41,205 nt of DNA, from the NCBI GenBank assembly GCA_015064345.1, contig SVSK01000018.1:1-41205 (forward strand). Reading direction: 5' to 3'. A program made the position numbers and the translations under genes. The notes under the pieces were generated by a model, which was given only the letters and a program-made list of their open reading frames with translations, was not told the DNA's origin and did not search any database. This stretch comes from Oscillospiraceae bacterium. GTDB lineage: Bacteria; Bacillota; Clostridia; Oscillospirales; CAG-272. Shown in pieces: positions 9,257-18,102 of this stretch (its first letter is position 1; each line of letters begins with the position of its first letter).

Positions 9257-9299
9257 GTTTCCACACCTATTCACTTTTACCTCTTACCTATTACCTTAT
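9257..9299. repeat. GTTTCCACA box beside a 7-nt array (AGGTAAN type)
   Basis: GTTTCCACA, identical to one box of the oriC pair, is followed by a 7-base array. On the minus strand the array reads AGGTAAT AGGTAAG AGGTAAA AGTGAAT. On that strand it begins directly at the stop codon of the lipoprotein gene. A similar arrangement occurs near 17200-17320. Confidence 0.6.
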
Positions 9300-9300
9300 C

Positions 9301-9945
9301 TTAGTACGTCGGCGAATCCAGTCTCCAGCCGTTTTCCGTCTTAACGAGGCGCACCTCAACGTAGAGATCCAGCCCGCCGTTGTAGTAAGTGGGCATCTCA
9401 ACCACCACGGTGCCGTTTTTCTGACTCTTCACCGTCATCTCATCCACCGCGTACTCTCTGCCAAGGGGAATCGCCTCGTCACCGAGATTCAGTCGCACGG
9501 TGAGCACGCCGTTCATCTCGATATACATAGCGTACATGGCGTTGTGGGTCACAGTCTCACCCTCGATATTCTGAAGCTGACCCGAAATTCCCGCAAATGC
9601 CCGCTGGAAAAGGTACTCGGAATAATCTTCGGTGAACACAGCCAAGGTAGCCGCACGAAGATCCGCCTCCGTCTGATAAGGGGAATCTGCAGACACGGGA
9701 TGGTAGTTTATTTGCTCAATATCGCTCTCGAAGGAGTTGTAGAACTCCTCAATAACCTCGCGGTCGTCGGATATGGGCAGTCCCTCACCAAAGTAGATGA
9801 CGTTGAGCTCATATGATTTTGGAAGCAGCTCCTCAAGTGCCGCCTTGATCTCCGCTTCGTCGTATTTCACTTCCTCTTTGCAGGAAACGAGGAAAACGGA
9901 GCAGATCAGCGTAAGAACCAGTGCTAAAATTAGGATTTTTTTCAT
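9301..9945 (-). CDS. Putative lipoprotein, unknown function
   Basis: A 214-residue secreted lipoprotein. The N-terminus is a lipoprotein signal peptide with lipobox LVSC (Cys22). The mature part is acidic and continues to a short C-terminal beta-rich segment (LDLYVEVRLVKTENGWRLDSPTY) typical of small NTF2-like or assay-type domains, but I cannot assign a family. AAAGGAAAA lies 8 bases before the ATG. It stands alone between mnmE and gyrA on the same strand, with repeat DNA on both sides, so co-transcription with either is unlikely. It is probably anchored to the outer face of the membrane. Confidence 0.8.
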   Translation of the reverse strand: MKKILILALVLTLICSVFLVSCKEEVKYDEAEIKAALEELLPKSYELNVIYFGEGLPISDDREVIEEFYNSFESDIEQINYHPVSADSPYQTEADLRAATLAVFTEDYSEYLFQRAFAGISGQLQNIEGETVTHNAMYAMYIEMNGVLTVRLNLGDEAIPLGREYAVDEMTVKSQKNGTVVVEMPTYYNGGLDLYVEVRLVKTENGWRLDSPTY

Positions 9946-10043
9946 TGTTTTTCCTTTATGTTGGTTTATAAAAACGGATATTTAACATCTACCACGACGT
10001 TCAGTTTGAATTTCTTCATTTAGAAAGTCAAAACCTCAAAGTC

Positions 10044-10190
10044 TGTCATTCTGAGCCTGTCGAAGAATCTAATGAGATCCTTCGGCACGGGTAGGGTATA
10101 TAGAAATCAACACACACAACCGAAGTTGACCCTACCCACCGAGAACTTCGTTCTCGTTTTGTTCACCCTAAATCCCTACTCAGGATGACA
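10044..10190. repeat. Family B repeat, copy 4, carrying an inner inverted repeat
   Basis: The ends TGTCATTCTGAGC and ACTCAGGATGACA enclose an inner element bounded by GGGTAGGGT and ACCCTACCC. A small hairpin GAGAACTTCGTTCTC follows it. The inner element is placed as in copies 9 and 10, after the arm ending GATCCTTCG. Confidence 0.75.
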
Positions 10191-10245
10191 ATGTAAAGTC
10201 GTTGAGGTTGGGATTTCTATAGCGGGAGGGGAGCGCTTCGCTAAA

Positions 10246-10392
10246 AGAATAAATAATAAATAATAGAGAATAAATAATAAATATTTGGGGTAGCGAAACC
10301 GTCATTTCATCCGCTGACGGGAAGATACAATATCTCTTTGTCGTAGGGACAGGTTACGATACTTTGTATCGTTGCCCGACTGTCCGTCGTTC
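10246..10392. repeat. Family C repeat, copy 1, with preceding 7-nt array
   Basis: An AATAAAT/AATAGAG array (10246-10285) runs into the Family C body. The body holds GTCATTTCATCCGCTGACGG, then GTAGGGACAG, a hairpin TACGATAC-TTT-GTATCGT, and CTGTCC closing a stem with GGACAG. The gap 9946-10571 holds only this and Family B copies; I see no gene in it. Confidence 0.7.
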
Positions 10393-10434
10393 AGGTTTGA
10401 ATTTCTCCACCCCGGAACGTAAAACCCCAAAGTC

Positions 10435-10507
10435 TGTCATTCTGAGCCTGTCGAAGAATCTAATGAGATCCTTCGACTTCACACTCCGTGTTCCGCTCAG
10501 GATGACA
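10435..10507. repeat. Family B palindromic repeat, copy 5
   Basis: TGTCATTCTGAGCCTGTCGA to CTCAGGATGACA, 73 bases. It is preceded by a shared leader (TTTCTCCACCCCGGAACGT) also found before copies at 13296, 13423 and 36404. Confidence 0.8.
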
Positions 10508-10571
10508 ATGTAAAGTCGTTTAAGTTTGAATTTCACCGCGGAAGTGGAAACCCATCCCCAACGTTATATTC

Positions 10572-13085
10572 TTATTCTTCTGTTTCTTCCGCTTCTTCCT
10601 CTGCAGCGGATTCAACGAGGGCGAAGTTCACGATCTTCTTGTCTCCGCTGAGGCGCATTACGATAACACCTGCTGCCGCTCTGCCGTATGTGGGAATGTC
10701 GGCGGCGGGTGTGCGGATCATTGTACCGTCGTTTGTGATCATGAGGATATCCTCGTTATCACGTACAACTGCGATTCCGCAAACGTCTCCTGTTTTCTGA
10801 TTGAGCTTCTGAAGGATCATACCCTGGATGCCGCGACCCTTTGCTTCGAATTCATTCGGGCTCATCTTCTTACCAAAACCGCCTTCGCTGATGGTAACAA
10901 GTGAGTTTTCAGCCGCCCATTCTTCACCGCGCTCGATGATGCACGCACCTGCAACTTCGTCACCTTCACGGAGGGAGATTCCGCGAACGCCACGGGCACT
11001 TCTTCCCATAATGGAAACCTTGCCCTCTTCAAATCTTGCTGCAAGACCCTTACGTGTAGCAATCATGATATCAGATTCACCATGAGTGAGGCCAACGAAG
11101 ATGAGTCTGTCGCCTTCGTCAAGACTCAATGCGATCTTACCGCCCTTACGCTTGATTGCAAATTCAGAAAGGCGTGTACGCTTAACTACACCGCGCTGTG
11201 TAACCATTACGAGATAGTTCTTGTCGTCGAATTCTTCATCCTCGGCAATATTGCTGTAATCGGGCACGCTGATCATTGCGGTGATCTTTTCATCCGGAGT
11301 CACGTCAATGATGTTTACGATGTTGGATCCCTTTGCTGTACGTCCTGCCTCGGGAACACGGTACGCCTTGATCTGGTGTACTCTGCCCGTGTCGGTAAAC
11401 AGCATGAGGAAGGAGTGAGAATCCACAACGGCAACCCGCTCGATGAAGTCCTCTTCCTTGGTAGCCATGCCGATAATACCCTTACCGCCGCGCTTCTGTG
11501 CAGAATATACGTCGGAGGGCTGGCGTTTGATGTAGCCTGTATGTGTGAGAGTGATAACTGCGTTATGTCTCTCGATAAGGTCTTCAAGAACGATCTCGTT
11601 TTCCGCTTCTTCGATTGTGGTGCGGCGAGCGTCACCGAATCTCTGCTTGATCTCCATCATTTCGTTCTTGATGATCTCTTTGATCTTGTTGTCATCCGCG
11701 AGAATTGCACGGTACTCGTCAATAGCCTTGTACAGCTCTGCAAGTCTTGTTTCAACCTTCTGGCGTTCCATACCGGAAAGTCTGCCCAGAGTCATCTGAA
11801 CGATTGCCTGCGCCTGCTCTTCGGAAAGGGAGAAGCGGATCTTCAGGTTTTCTCTCGCTGTGGGAGTGTCGGGAGAGTTGCGGATTATTGTGATAACCTC
11901 GTCGATGTTGTCAATGGCGATCTTGTAACCCTCGTTGATGTGAGCTTCTCTGAGCGCCTTGTCAAGATCAAACTTAACACGGTTACGGATAACGGATTCC
12001 TGGTGGGAAATGTAAACGCCAAGCACCTGACGGAGGTTCAATATCTTCGGCTCGTTGTTAACCAGCGCAAGCATGATAACGGAGCAGGTGGATTCAAGCT
12101 CTGTGTACTTGTAGAACTGGTTGAGAACGATCTGGAGGTTTGCATCTCGGCGGCACTCGATAACGATTCTCATACCGTTTCGGTCGGACTCGTTGCGGAT
12201 GTCAGTAACACCCTCGATGCGCTTGTCCTTGACCTGCTGTGCCATATTCTCGATCAGCGGGTCCTTCTGCACCATGTAGGGGATCTCTGTGATGATGATG
12301 CGGTGATTTTCTTCTTCAATTTCCGCCTTTGCACGAACCATGATACGTCCGCGGCCTGTGGAATATGCTTCGTAGATACCTGCAGTACCGTGGATCCCCG
12401 CACCGGTCGGGAAGTCGGGACCCTTGATGAACTGCATCAGCTCCGGCACACCTGCGTCCGGATGCTCCATGTAGTAGATGGCGCCGTCAATTACCTCGGA
12501 AAGGTTGTGAGGCGGGATATTTGTCGCCATACCGACAGCGATACCGATTGCGCCGTTTACAAGGAGATTGGGGAAGCGGGAAGGCAGAACTGTGGGCTCC
12601 TTGCGAGTGTTATCGAAGTTCATTGTCCACGGGATAACGTCCTTGTCGATGTCCTTCATCATCTCGCCGGAAATGCGCGACAAACGAGCCTCGGTGTAAC
12701 GGTAAGCCGCGGGGCCGTCACCGTCGATTGAACCGAAGTTACCCTTGCCGTCAACCAGCATATATCTGTATGAGAAGTCCTGCGCCATACGAACCATCGT
12801 TCCGTAAACGGAAGAGTCGCCGTGTGGGTGATATCTACCGAGCACGTTACCTACTGTGGTAGCGGACTTGCGGAACTGCTGATCGTGTGTGAGGTTGTCC
12901 TCGTACATTGCGTACAGAACACGACGCTGACCGGGCTTCATTCCGTCTCGTGCGTCGGGCAGTGCTCGGGACACGATAACGGACATGGAATATTCAATAA
13001 ATGATTTCTGAACTTCCTTTTCCATGTTGATCGGAACTATCTTCTGATCGGGAAATTCAATATTGTAGTCAAGCTTCTTTGCCAT
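10572..13085 (-). CDS. gyrA: DNA gyrase subunit A
   Basis: The 837-residue breakage-reunion subunit that with GyrB introduces negative supercoils. The catalytic Tyr is residue 130 in [10 protein letters not shown]. The winged-helix helix-4 region reads [10 protein letters not shown] at 86-95. A GyrA box (AQKRGGKG) in the C-terminal beta-pinwheel marks it as gyrase rather than topoisomerase IV. The tail is acidic, as is common for gyrases. The start at 13085 has AAAGGAGC seven bases upstream; the in-frame extension to 13190 is hydrophobic junk from repeat DNA. The residue matching E. coli Asp87 is Gly95, at a site linked to quinolone sensitivity. It is separated from gyrB by the PfkB gene and repeats. 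Confidence 0.98.
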   Translation of the reverse strand: MAKKLDYNIEFPDQKIVPINMEKEVQKSFIEYSMSVIVSRALPDARDGMKPGQRRVLYAMYEDNLTHDQQFRKSATTVGNVLGRYHPHGDSSVYGTMVRMAQDFSYRYMLVDGKGNFGSIDGDGPAAYRYTEARLSRISGEMMKDIDKDVIPWTMNFDNTRKEPTVLPSRFPNLLVNGAIGIAVGMATNIPPHNLSEVIDGAIYYMEHPDAGVPELMQFIKGPDFPTGAGIHGTAGIYEAYSTGRGRIMVRAKAEIEEENHRIIITEIPYMVQKDPLIENMAQQVKDKRIEGVTDIRNESDRNGMRIVIECRRDANLQIVLNQFYKYTELESTCSVIMLALVNNEPKILNLRQVLGVYISHQESVIRNRVKFDLDKALREAHINEGYKIAIDNIDEVITIIRNSPDTPTARENLKIRFSLSEEQAQAIVQMTLGRLSGMERQKVETRLAELYKAIDEYRAILADDNKIKEIIKNEMMEIKQRFGDARRTTIEEAENEIVLEDLIERHNAVITLTHTGYIKRQPSDVYSAQKRGGKGIIGMATKEEDFIERVAVVDSHSFLMLFTDTGRVHQIKAYRVPEAGRTAKGSNIVNIIDVTPDEKITAMISVPDYSNIAEDEEFDDKNYLVMVTQRGVVKRTRLSEFAIKRKGGKIALSLDEGDRLIFVGLTHGESDIMIATRKGLAARFEEGKVSIMGRSARGVRGISLREGDEVAGACIIERGEEWAAENSLVTISEGGFGKKMSPNEFEAKGRGIQGMILQKLNQKTGDVCGIAVVRDNEDILMITNDGTMIRTPAADIPTYGRAAAGVIVMRLSGDKKIVNFALVESAAEEEAEETEE

Positions 13086-13110
13086 ATGAGCTCCTTTTGG
13101 GAAAATTAAA

Positions 13111-13252
13111 GAAGAAAGAATAAATAATTGATAAAAAAGAATAAATAATAGAGAATAAAGAATAAATATTTGTGGTAGCGAAACCGTCATTTCATCCGCT
13201 GACGGGAAATTACCTGCTAACTGTAGGGGCGATCATCGATCGTCCACCATCG
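13111..13252. repeat. Family C repeat, copy 2, with preceding 7-nt array
   Basis: Heptamers (AATAAAT, AATAGAG, AATAAAG) at 13111-13171 lead into the Family C body with CATCCGCTGACGGG, then GTAGGGGCGATC, loop ATC, GATCGTCC. The hairpin sequence differs from copy 1 but pairing is kept. The array starts ~25 bases before gyrA. Confidence 0.7.
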
Positions 13253-13295
13253 AGGTCTGAATTTCTCCACCCCGGAACGTCAAAACCCCAAAGTC

Positions 13296-13365
13296 TGTCA
13301 TTCTGAGCCTGTCGAAGAATCTAATGGAGATCCTTCGATTACGCTCCGCTTCACTCAGGATGACA
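13296..13365. repeat. Family B palindromic repeat, copy 6
   Basis: TGTCATTCTGAGCC to CTCAGGATGACA, 70 bases. With its leader it is almost identical to copy 7, about 127 bases away, which points to a recent tandem duplication. Confidence 0.85.
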
Positions 13366-13422
13366 TCGTAAAGTCGTTCGGGTTTGAATTTCTCCACCCC
13401 GGAACGTCAAAACCCCAAAGTC

Positions 13423-13492
13423 TGTCATTCTGAGCCTGTCGAAGAATCTAATGGAGATCCTTCGATTACGCTCCGCTTCACTCAGGATGACA
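13423..13492. repeat. Family B palindromic repeat, copy 7
   Basis: 70 bases, near-identical to copy 6 including the upstream leader from ~13383. A degraded tail with a CACAGGATGACAG end follows at 13527-13540. Confidence 0.85.
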
Positions 13493-13555
13493 AGATAAAC
13501 CGCACGCTCGCACAAGATGGGTTTCATCACAGGATGACAGCCAAACCCTAACCAT

Positions 13556-13701
13556 TGTCATTCTGAGCCTGTCGAAGAATCTAATGGAGATCCTTCGATT
13601 GGGTAGGGTATTATGAGTACAAAACCCATACATTACACTGACCCTACCCGTGAGAACTTCGTTCTCTTTATGTTTTGCTGTTATTTTCACTTAGGATGAC
13701 A
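13556..13701. repeat. Family B repeat, copy 8, carrying an inner inverted repeat
   Basis: Outer ends TGTCATTCTGAGCC and TTAGGATGACA; inner GGGTAGGGT and ACCCTACCC with GAGAACTTCGTTCTC next to it. The ~30 bases between the inner arms differ from copies 4 and 9 while the arms match, so the loop is variable. Confidence 0.75.
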
Positions 13702-13747
13702 GGTTAATAAAATTAACGTTTATAGGAATATTTTGTGTAAAATATTA

Positions 13748-13780
13748 ACTTATAACCTATAGTTAATAACTCATAACTCC
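13748..13780. repeat. 7-nt degenerate array (GAGTTAT type) abutting the PfkB stop codon
   Basis: On the minus strand, units GAGTTAT, GAGTTAT, TAACTAT, AGGTTAT follow directly after the stop codon of the PfkB gene. Nothing else is seen in the remaining bases of the gap 13086-13780. Confidence 0.65.
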
Positions 13781-14689
13781 TTACTCTCCAGCAACGTAGT
13801 CTCCTGCGACACTTGCGGCATAAGCCATGGAGTCGGGGATGCTCATCTTAACGCCGTAACGGGCGTAAACGAATGCGCCGAGGAATGTGTCTCCGGCACC
13901 TTTGAGACGAACGACCTTGCGCTTTTCCGTGGGGAAAAATTCGCTCTTTCTCTCGCCGTCCACTGTCTCGGTAAAGAACGCGCCGTCTCCCGCCATTGTG
14001 GTAATAACGGAAATTCCCTCGTTCAGAGACTCAGCCGCTGAAACAACCTCATCCTCTGTGAGAAGCTCACGTTCAACCAGAGCGGACAGCTCATCACGGT
14101 TAGGCTTTATAAGATCCGGGGGTATTTCACCGCTTACAGCGATTTTTAGCGCTTCTCCGTCTGCATCAATGATGACGATACCACCGAGAGCCTTAACTTT
14201 CCCGCAAAGCTCGGCAGGATAGGACTTTTTTACATCCTTCGGACAGCTGCCTGCAATGATAAGCACGTCTCCTGCTTCAACGGAGTCGAGGATGAGCTTT
14301 TCAACATCCTTTATCGCTTCTCCCACAGGTGTTCCGGGGGCATTTACCTCAACGGACTCACCTACGTCGGGGATAACGGAGACGTTCACTCTCGTGTTTT
14401 CTTTAATCGGCACGGCGTACGTCTCCATTCCCTCGCTGAGAAGAATATCGGAGAGCAGTTTTCCCGTCGCACCGCCAAGAGGAGCCACATTCATGAGTGA
14501 TATTTTGTTGTTTTCTTCAGTAAAATGTGAATTTTTTATACAATTCATTATTGCGCGGCACACGTTGATTCCTTTACCGCCTGCGTTCACCTTGTGAGAA
14601 GCCGCACGGGAAGTAACGCCGATCTGCACGTCTTTTACGGAATATTCAATGTCCACCGCGGGAGAAAGAGTGAGTGTAATGATTTTCAT
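13781..14689 (-). CDS. PfkB-family sugar kinase, 1-phosphofructokinase type
   Basis: A 302-residue PfkB-family kinase that transfers phosphate from ATP to a sugar phosphate. The N-terminal signature AGGKGINVCRA is at 36-46. The C-terminal signature with the catalytic Asp is KGAGDTF at ~263-269. The start MKIITLTLSPAVDIEY matches 1-phosphofructokinase/tagatose-6-phosphate kinase proteins (FruK/LacC). The substrate is probably fructose 1-phosphate, but no fruA or fruR gene is nearby to support this. No Shine-Dalgarno sequence is visible: a 7-nt repeat array runs right up to the ATG, which is odd for this genome. It sits alone between gyrA and gyrB, an unusual place for a sugar kinase. Confidence 0.88.
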   Translation of the reverse strand: MKIITLTLSPAVDIEYSVKDVQIGVTSRAASHKVNAGGKGINVCRAIMNCIKNSHFTEENNKISLMNVAPLGGATGKLLSDILLSEGMETYAVPIKENTRVNVSVIPDVGESVEVNAPGTPVGEAIKDVEKLILDSVEAGDVLIIAGSCPKDVKKSYPAELCGKVKALGGIVIIDADGEALKIAVSGEIPPDLIKPNRDELSALVERELLTEDEVVSAAESLNEGISVITTMAGDGAFFTETVDGERKSEFFPTEKRKVVRLKGAGDTFLGAFVYARYGVKMSIPDSMAYAASVAGDYVAGE

Positions 14690-14728
14690 AAATAATAAAT
14701 AATAGAGAATAAATAATAAATAATAGAT
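14690..14728. repeat. 7-nt degenerate array directly against the PfkB start codon
   Basis: AATAAAT, AATAGAG, AATAAAT, AATAAAT, AATAGAT from the start codon outward. It occupies the place where the ribosome-binding site should be. Confidence 0.7.
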
Positions 14729-14788
14729 ATTTTTTGGCGAAAATTTAATGATATTGCGTTTGTTTTGTGTAAAATGTTAACTAAATCT

Positions 14789-14934
14789 TGTCATTCTGAG
14801 CCTGTCGAAGAATCTATCATAGATCCTTCGATACGGGTAGGGTATATAGAAATCAACACACAACTGAAGTTGACCCTACCCACCGAGAACTTCGTTCTCG
14901 TTTAGCTCACCTTAAATCTACACTCAGGATGACA
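14789..14934. repeat. Family B repeat, copy 9, carrying an inner inverted repeat
   Basis: Same nested layout as copy 4 and nearly the same inner sequence (GGGTAGGGTATATAGAAATC to GACCCTACCC). It is followed by a remnant with CACAGGATGACAG, as after copy 7. Confidence 0.75.
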
Positions 14935-14998
14935 AGATAAATCGCACGCTCGTGCAAGATGGGATTACCTCACAGGATGACAGCAAAACCCCAACCAC

Positions 14999-15078
14999 TG
15001 TCATTCTGAGCGAAACACGAAGTGTGTAGTCGAAGAATCTCGAATAGATCCTTCTATTTCTCTACGCTCAGAATGACA
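14999..15078. repeat. Family B palindromic repeat, copy 10
   Basis: TGTCATTCTGAGCG to CGCTCAGAATGACA, 80 bases, ending 16 bases after the gyrB stop codon. As a hairpin it could end gyrB transcription. The gap 14690-15094 holds only repeats. Confidence 0.8.
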
Positions 15079-15094
15079 GATTAAACCATATACC

Positions 15095-17232
<2,138 letters not shown>

Positions 17233-17238
<6 letters not shown>

Positions 17239-17309
17239 TAGCCTTCGGCAGTGATGTATCGCTTTGCGAAATGATGTTGCCTTCGGCAGTGATGTATGCC
17301 TTCGGCAAG
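17233..17309. repeat. Tandem array of mini-hairpin units
   Basis: Four units of ~19 bases, each GTGATGTA-like followed by a 3-nt-loop hairpin: GCC-TTC-GGC, TCGC-TTT-GCGA, GCC-TTC-GGC, TGCC-TTC-GGCA. Stem sequence changes while pairing is kept. TGTGGAAAC, a DnaA-box-like 9-mer, follows at 17311. Confidence 0.65.
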
Positions 17310-17336
17310 TTGTGGAAACTTTTTTCGTCATGAATG

Positions 17337-17590
17337 ACTCAAAAAGTAGATTTTATTAAATAGGTGCGGGTGAATTAAAGTTAAAGCTGCACGGAAAACA
17401 AGATGGGGATTCTTAAGGGGAAGAATCGGAGATGTTGCAGTTGAATTTTCAAATCTATAACAATTGGCGGGATTCATGCGTGTGGAAGTATAAGCAATAA
17501 TAAATATCCCGTCCTCCTTCCCCTTAAGTGGACGGTGATTCACAAGAGGTGTGGACATGGAACACCTCTTGTGCGCCCCACGCGTAGTGC
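17337..17590 (+). repeat. Structured element, Family A, copy 1
   Basis: A ~250-base element with several possible helices. Helix 1 pairs CTTAAGGGGAAG (17412-17423) with CTTCCCCTTAAG (17517-17528); the 5' arm can instead fold on itself as GATTCTT/AAGAATC. Helix 2 pairs CGGGAT (17468) with ATCCCG (17506), and CGTCC/GGACG closes around the helix-1 3' arm. Helix 3 is CACAAGAGGTGT (17541) with ACACCTCTTGTG (17562). Helix 4 is CAC-GCGTA-GTG (~17579). There is no credible reading frame. Families D and E follow it. Type (RNA, or DNA hairpins of a mobile element) is unknown. Confidence 0.65.
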
Positions 17591-17651
17591 CAAAAATAGG
17601 TTGAAAGAGCAAGCGCGGTTGAATAGTAAAGCGGAATGAATATAGAATAGT

Positions 17652-17714
17652 GCAGACTTTGGTCTCCTCCTCCGTCATACTTCGTATGCCACCTCCCCCC
17701 ACAGGGGAAGGCTT
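17652..17714 (+). repeat. Family D repeat, copy 1
   Basis: GCAGACTTTGGTCTCC, then the hairpin ATAC-TTC-GTAT, then ACCTCCCCCCACAGGGGAAG. It follows Family A copy 1 just as copy 2 follows Family A copy 5, so A and D may form one composite unit. Confidence 0.65.
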
Positions 17715-17749
17715 ATAAAGACATGGAGTGCAGTTTGATACTGTTAGAC

Positions 17750-17835
17750 GGAGAGGATGATTTATCAAACGCAGTTTGATGGCTCCCCTACGGGTGTTGC
17801 GGTGATTCACGGGGTTTCAAAGGGCACTCCCTTTT
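17750..17835 (+). repeat. Family E repeat, copy 1, next to the remB stop codon
   Basis: Hairpin ATCAAAC-GCA-GTTTGAT inside GGAG/CTCC-type arms, then CTACGGG, GGTGATTCACGGGG and a terminal hairpin AAAGGG-CACT-CCCTTT. It ends 8 bases from the remB stop. The gap 17180-17842 holds only repeats. Confidence 0.6.
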
Positions 17836-17842
17836 TCTTCAA

Positions 17843-18088
17843 TTACAGCTGCAAGCCCTCTACCCTTGATAAAATCGCACTTGTGGAAATGTGGGTGAAA
17901 ATTATCTTCTCGTCTGTAAGGACGAAGGTGCGAGGCAGATCAGTGCCTGCCATGTCCGTCTTGCCATCCTTTTCCGCATTTTTTAGAAATTCCTTCGTGA
18001 GTGCGGAATCCCACTTGCCGTCCATGTCAAAGCAACCGATAACCTCACGGTCTCTGACATTGTAGCCGGCGCCTATGTGAATATACAT
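17843..18088 (-). CDS. remB: RemB-like regulator (DUF370 family)
   Basis: An 81-residue protein beginning MYIHIGAGYNVRDREVIGCF, with TKEFLKNAEKDGK and the C-terminal LSRVEG region. This matches the DUF370/RemB (YaaB) family, small DNA-binding or matrix-gene regulators in Firmicutes. In Bacillus subtilis remB lies just before gyrB, as here. Its start is 14 bases after the dnaN stop, so it is probably co-transcribed with dnaN. Ribosome-binding sequence AAAGGG is rather weak. The usual neighbours yaaA and recF are missing from between dnaN and gyrB. Confidence 0.85.
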   Translation of the reverse strand: MYIHIGAGYNVRDREVIGCFDMDGKWDSALTKEFLKNAEKDGKTDMAGTDLPRTFVLTDEKIIFTHISTSAILSRVEGLQL

Positions 18089-18102
18089 AAATTTTCTACC
18101 CT

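Noticed and set aside
11082-12731. A 549-residue open frame antisense to gyrA
   Set aside because: It lies wholly opposite a certain gene, has no ribosome-binding site and no recognisable domain, and its Cys/Val/Asp-rich composition is that of a reversed frame.
10044-15078. Possible CRISPR array from the repeated Family B units
   Set aside because: Spacing is irregular, the units are long palindromes of 65-150 bases, and no cas gene is near.
17337-17590. Family A as an insertion sequence or group II intron
   Set aside because: No transposase or reverse transcriptase frame is present, and there is no intron domain V-like sequence. A non-autonomous mobile element remains possible.
17328-17810. 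A 160-residue minus-strand open frame over Family A copy 1
   Set aside because: It runs through hairpins and repeats, and in the other near-identical copy (27081) no equivalent frame is kept.
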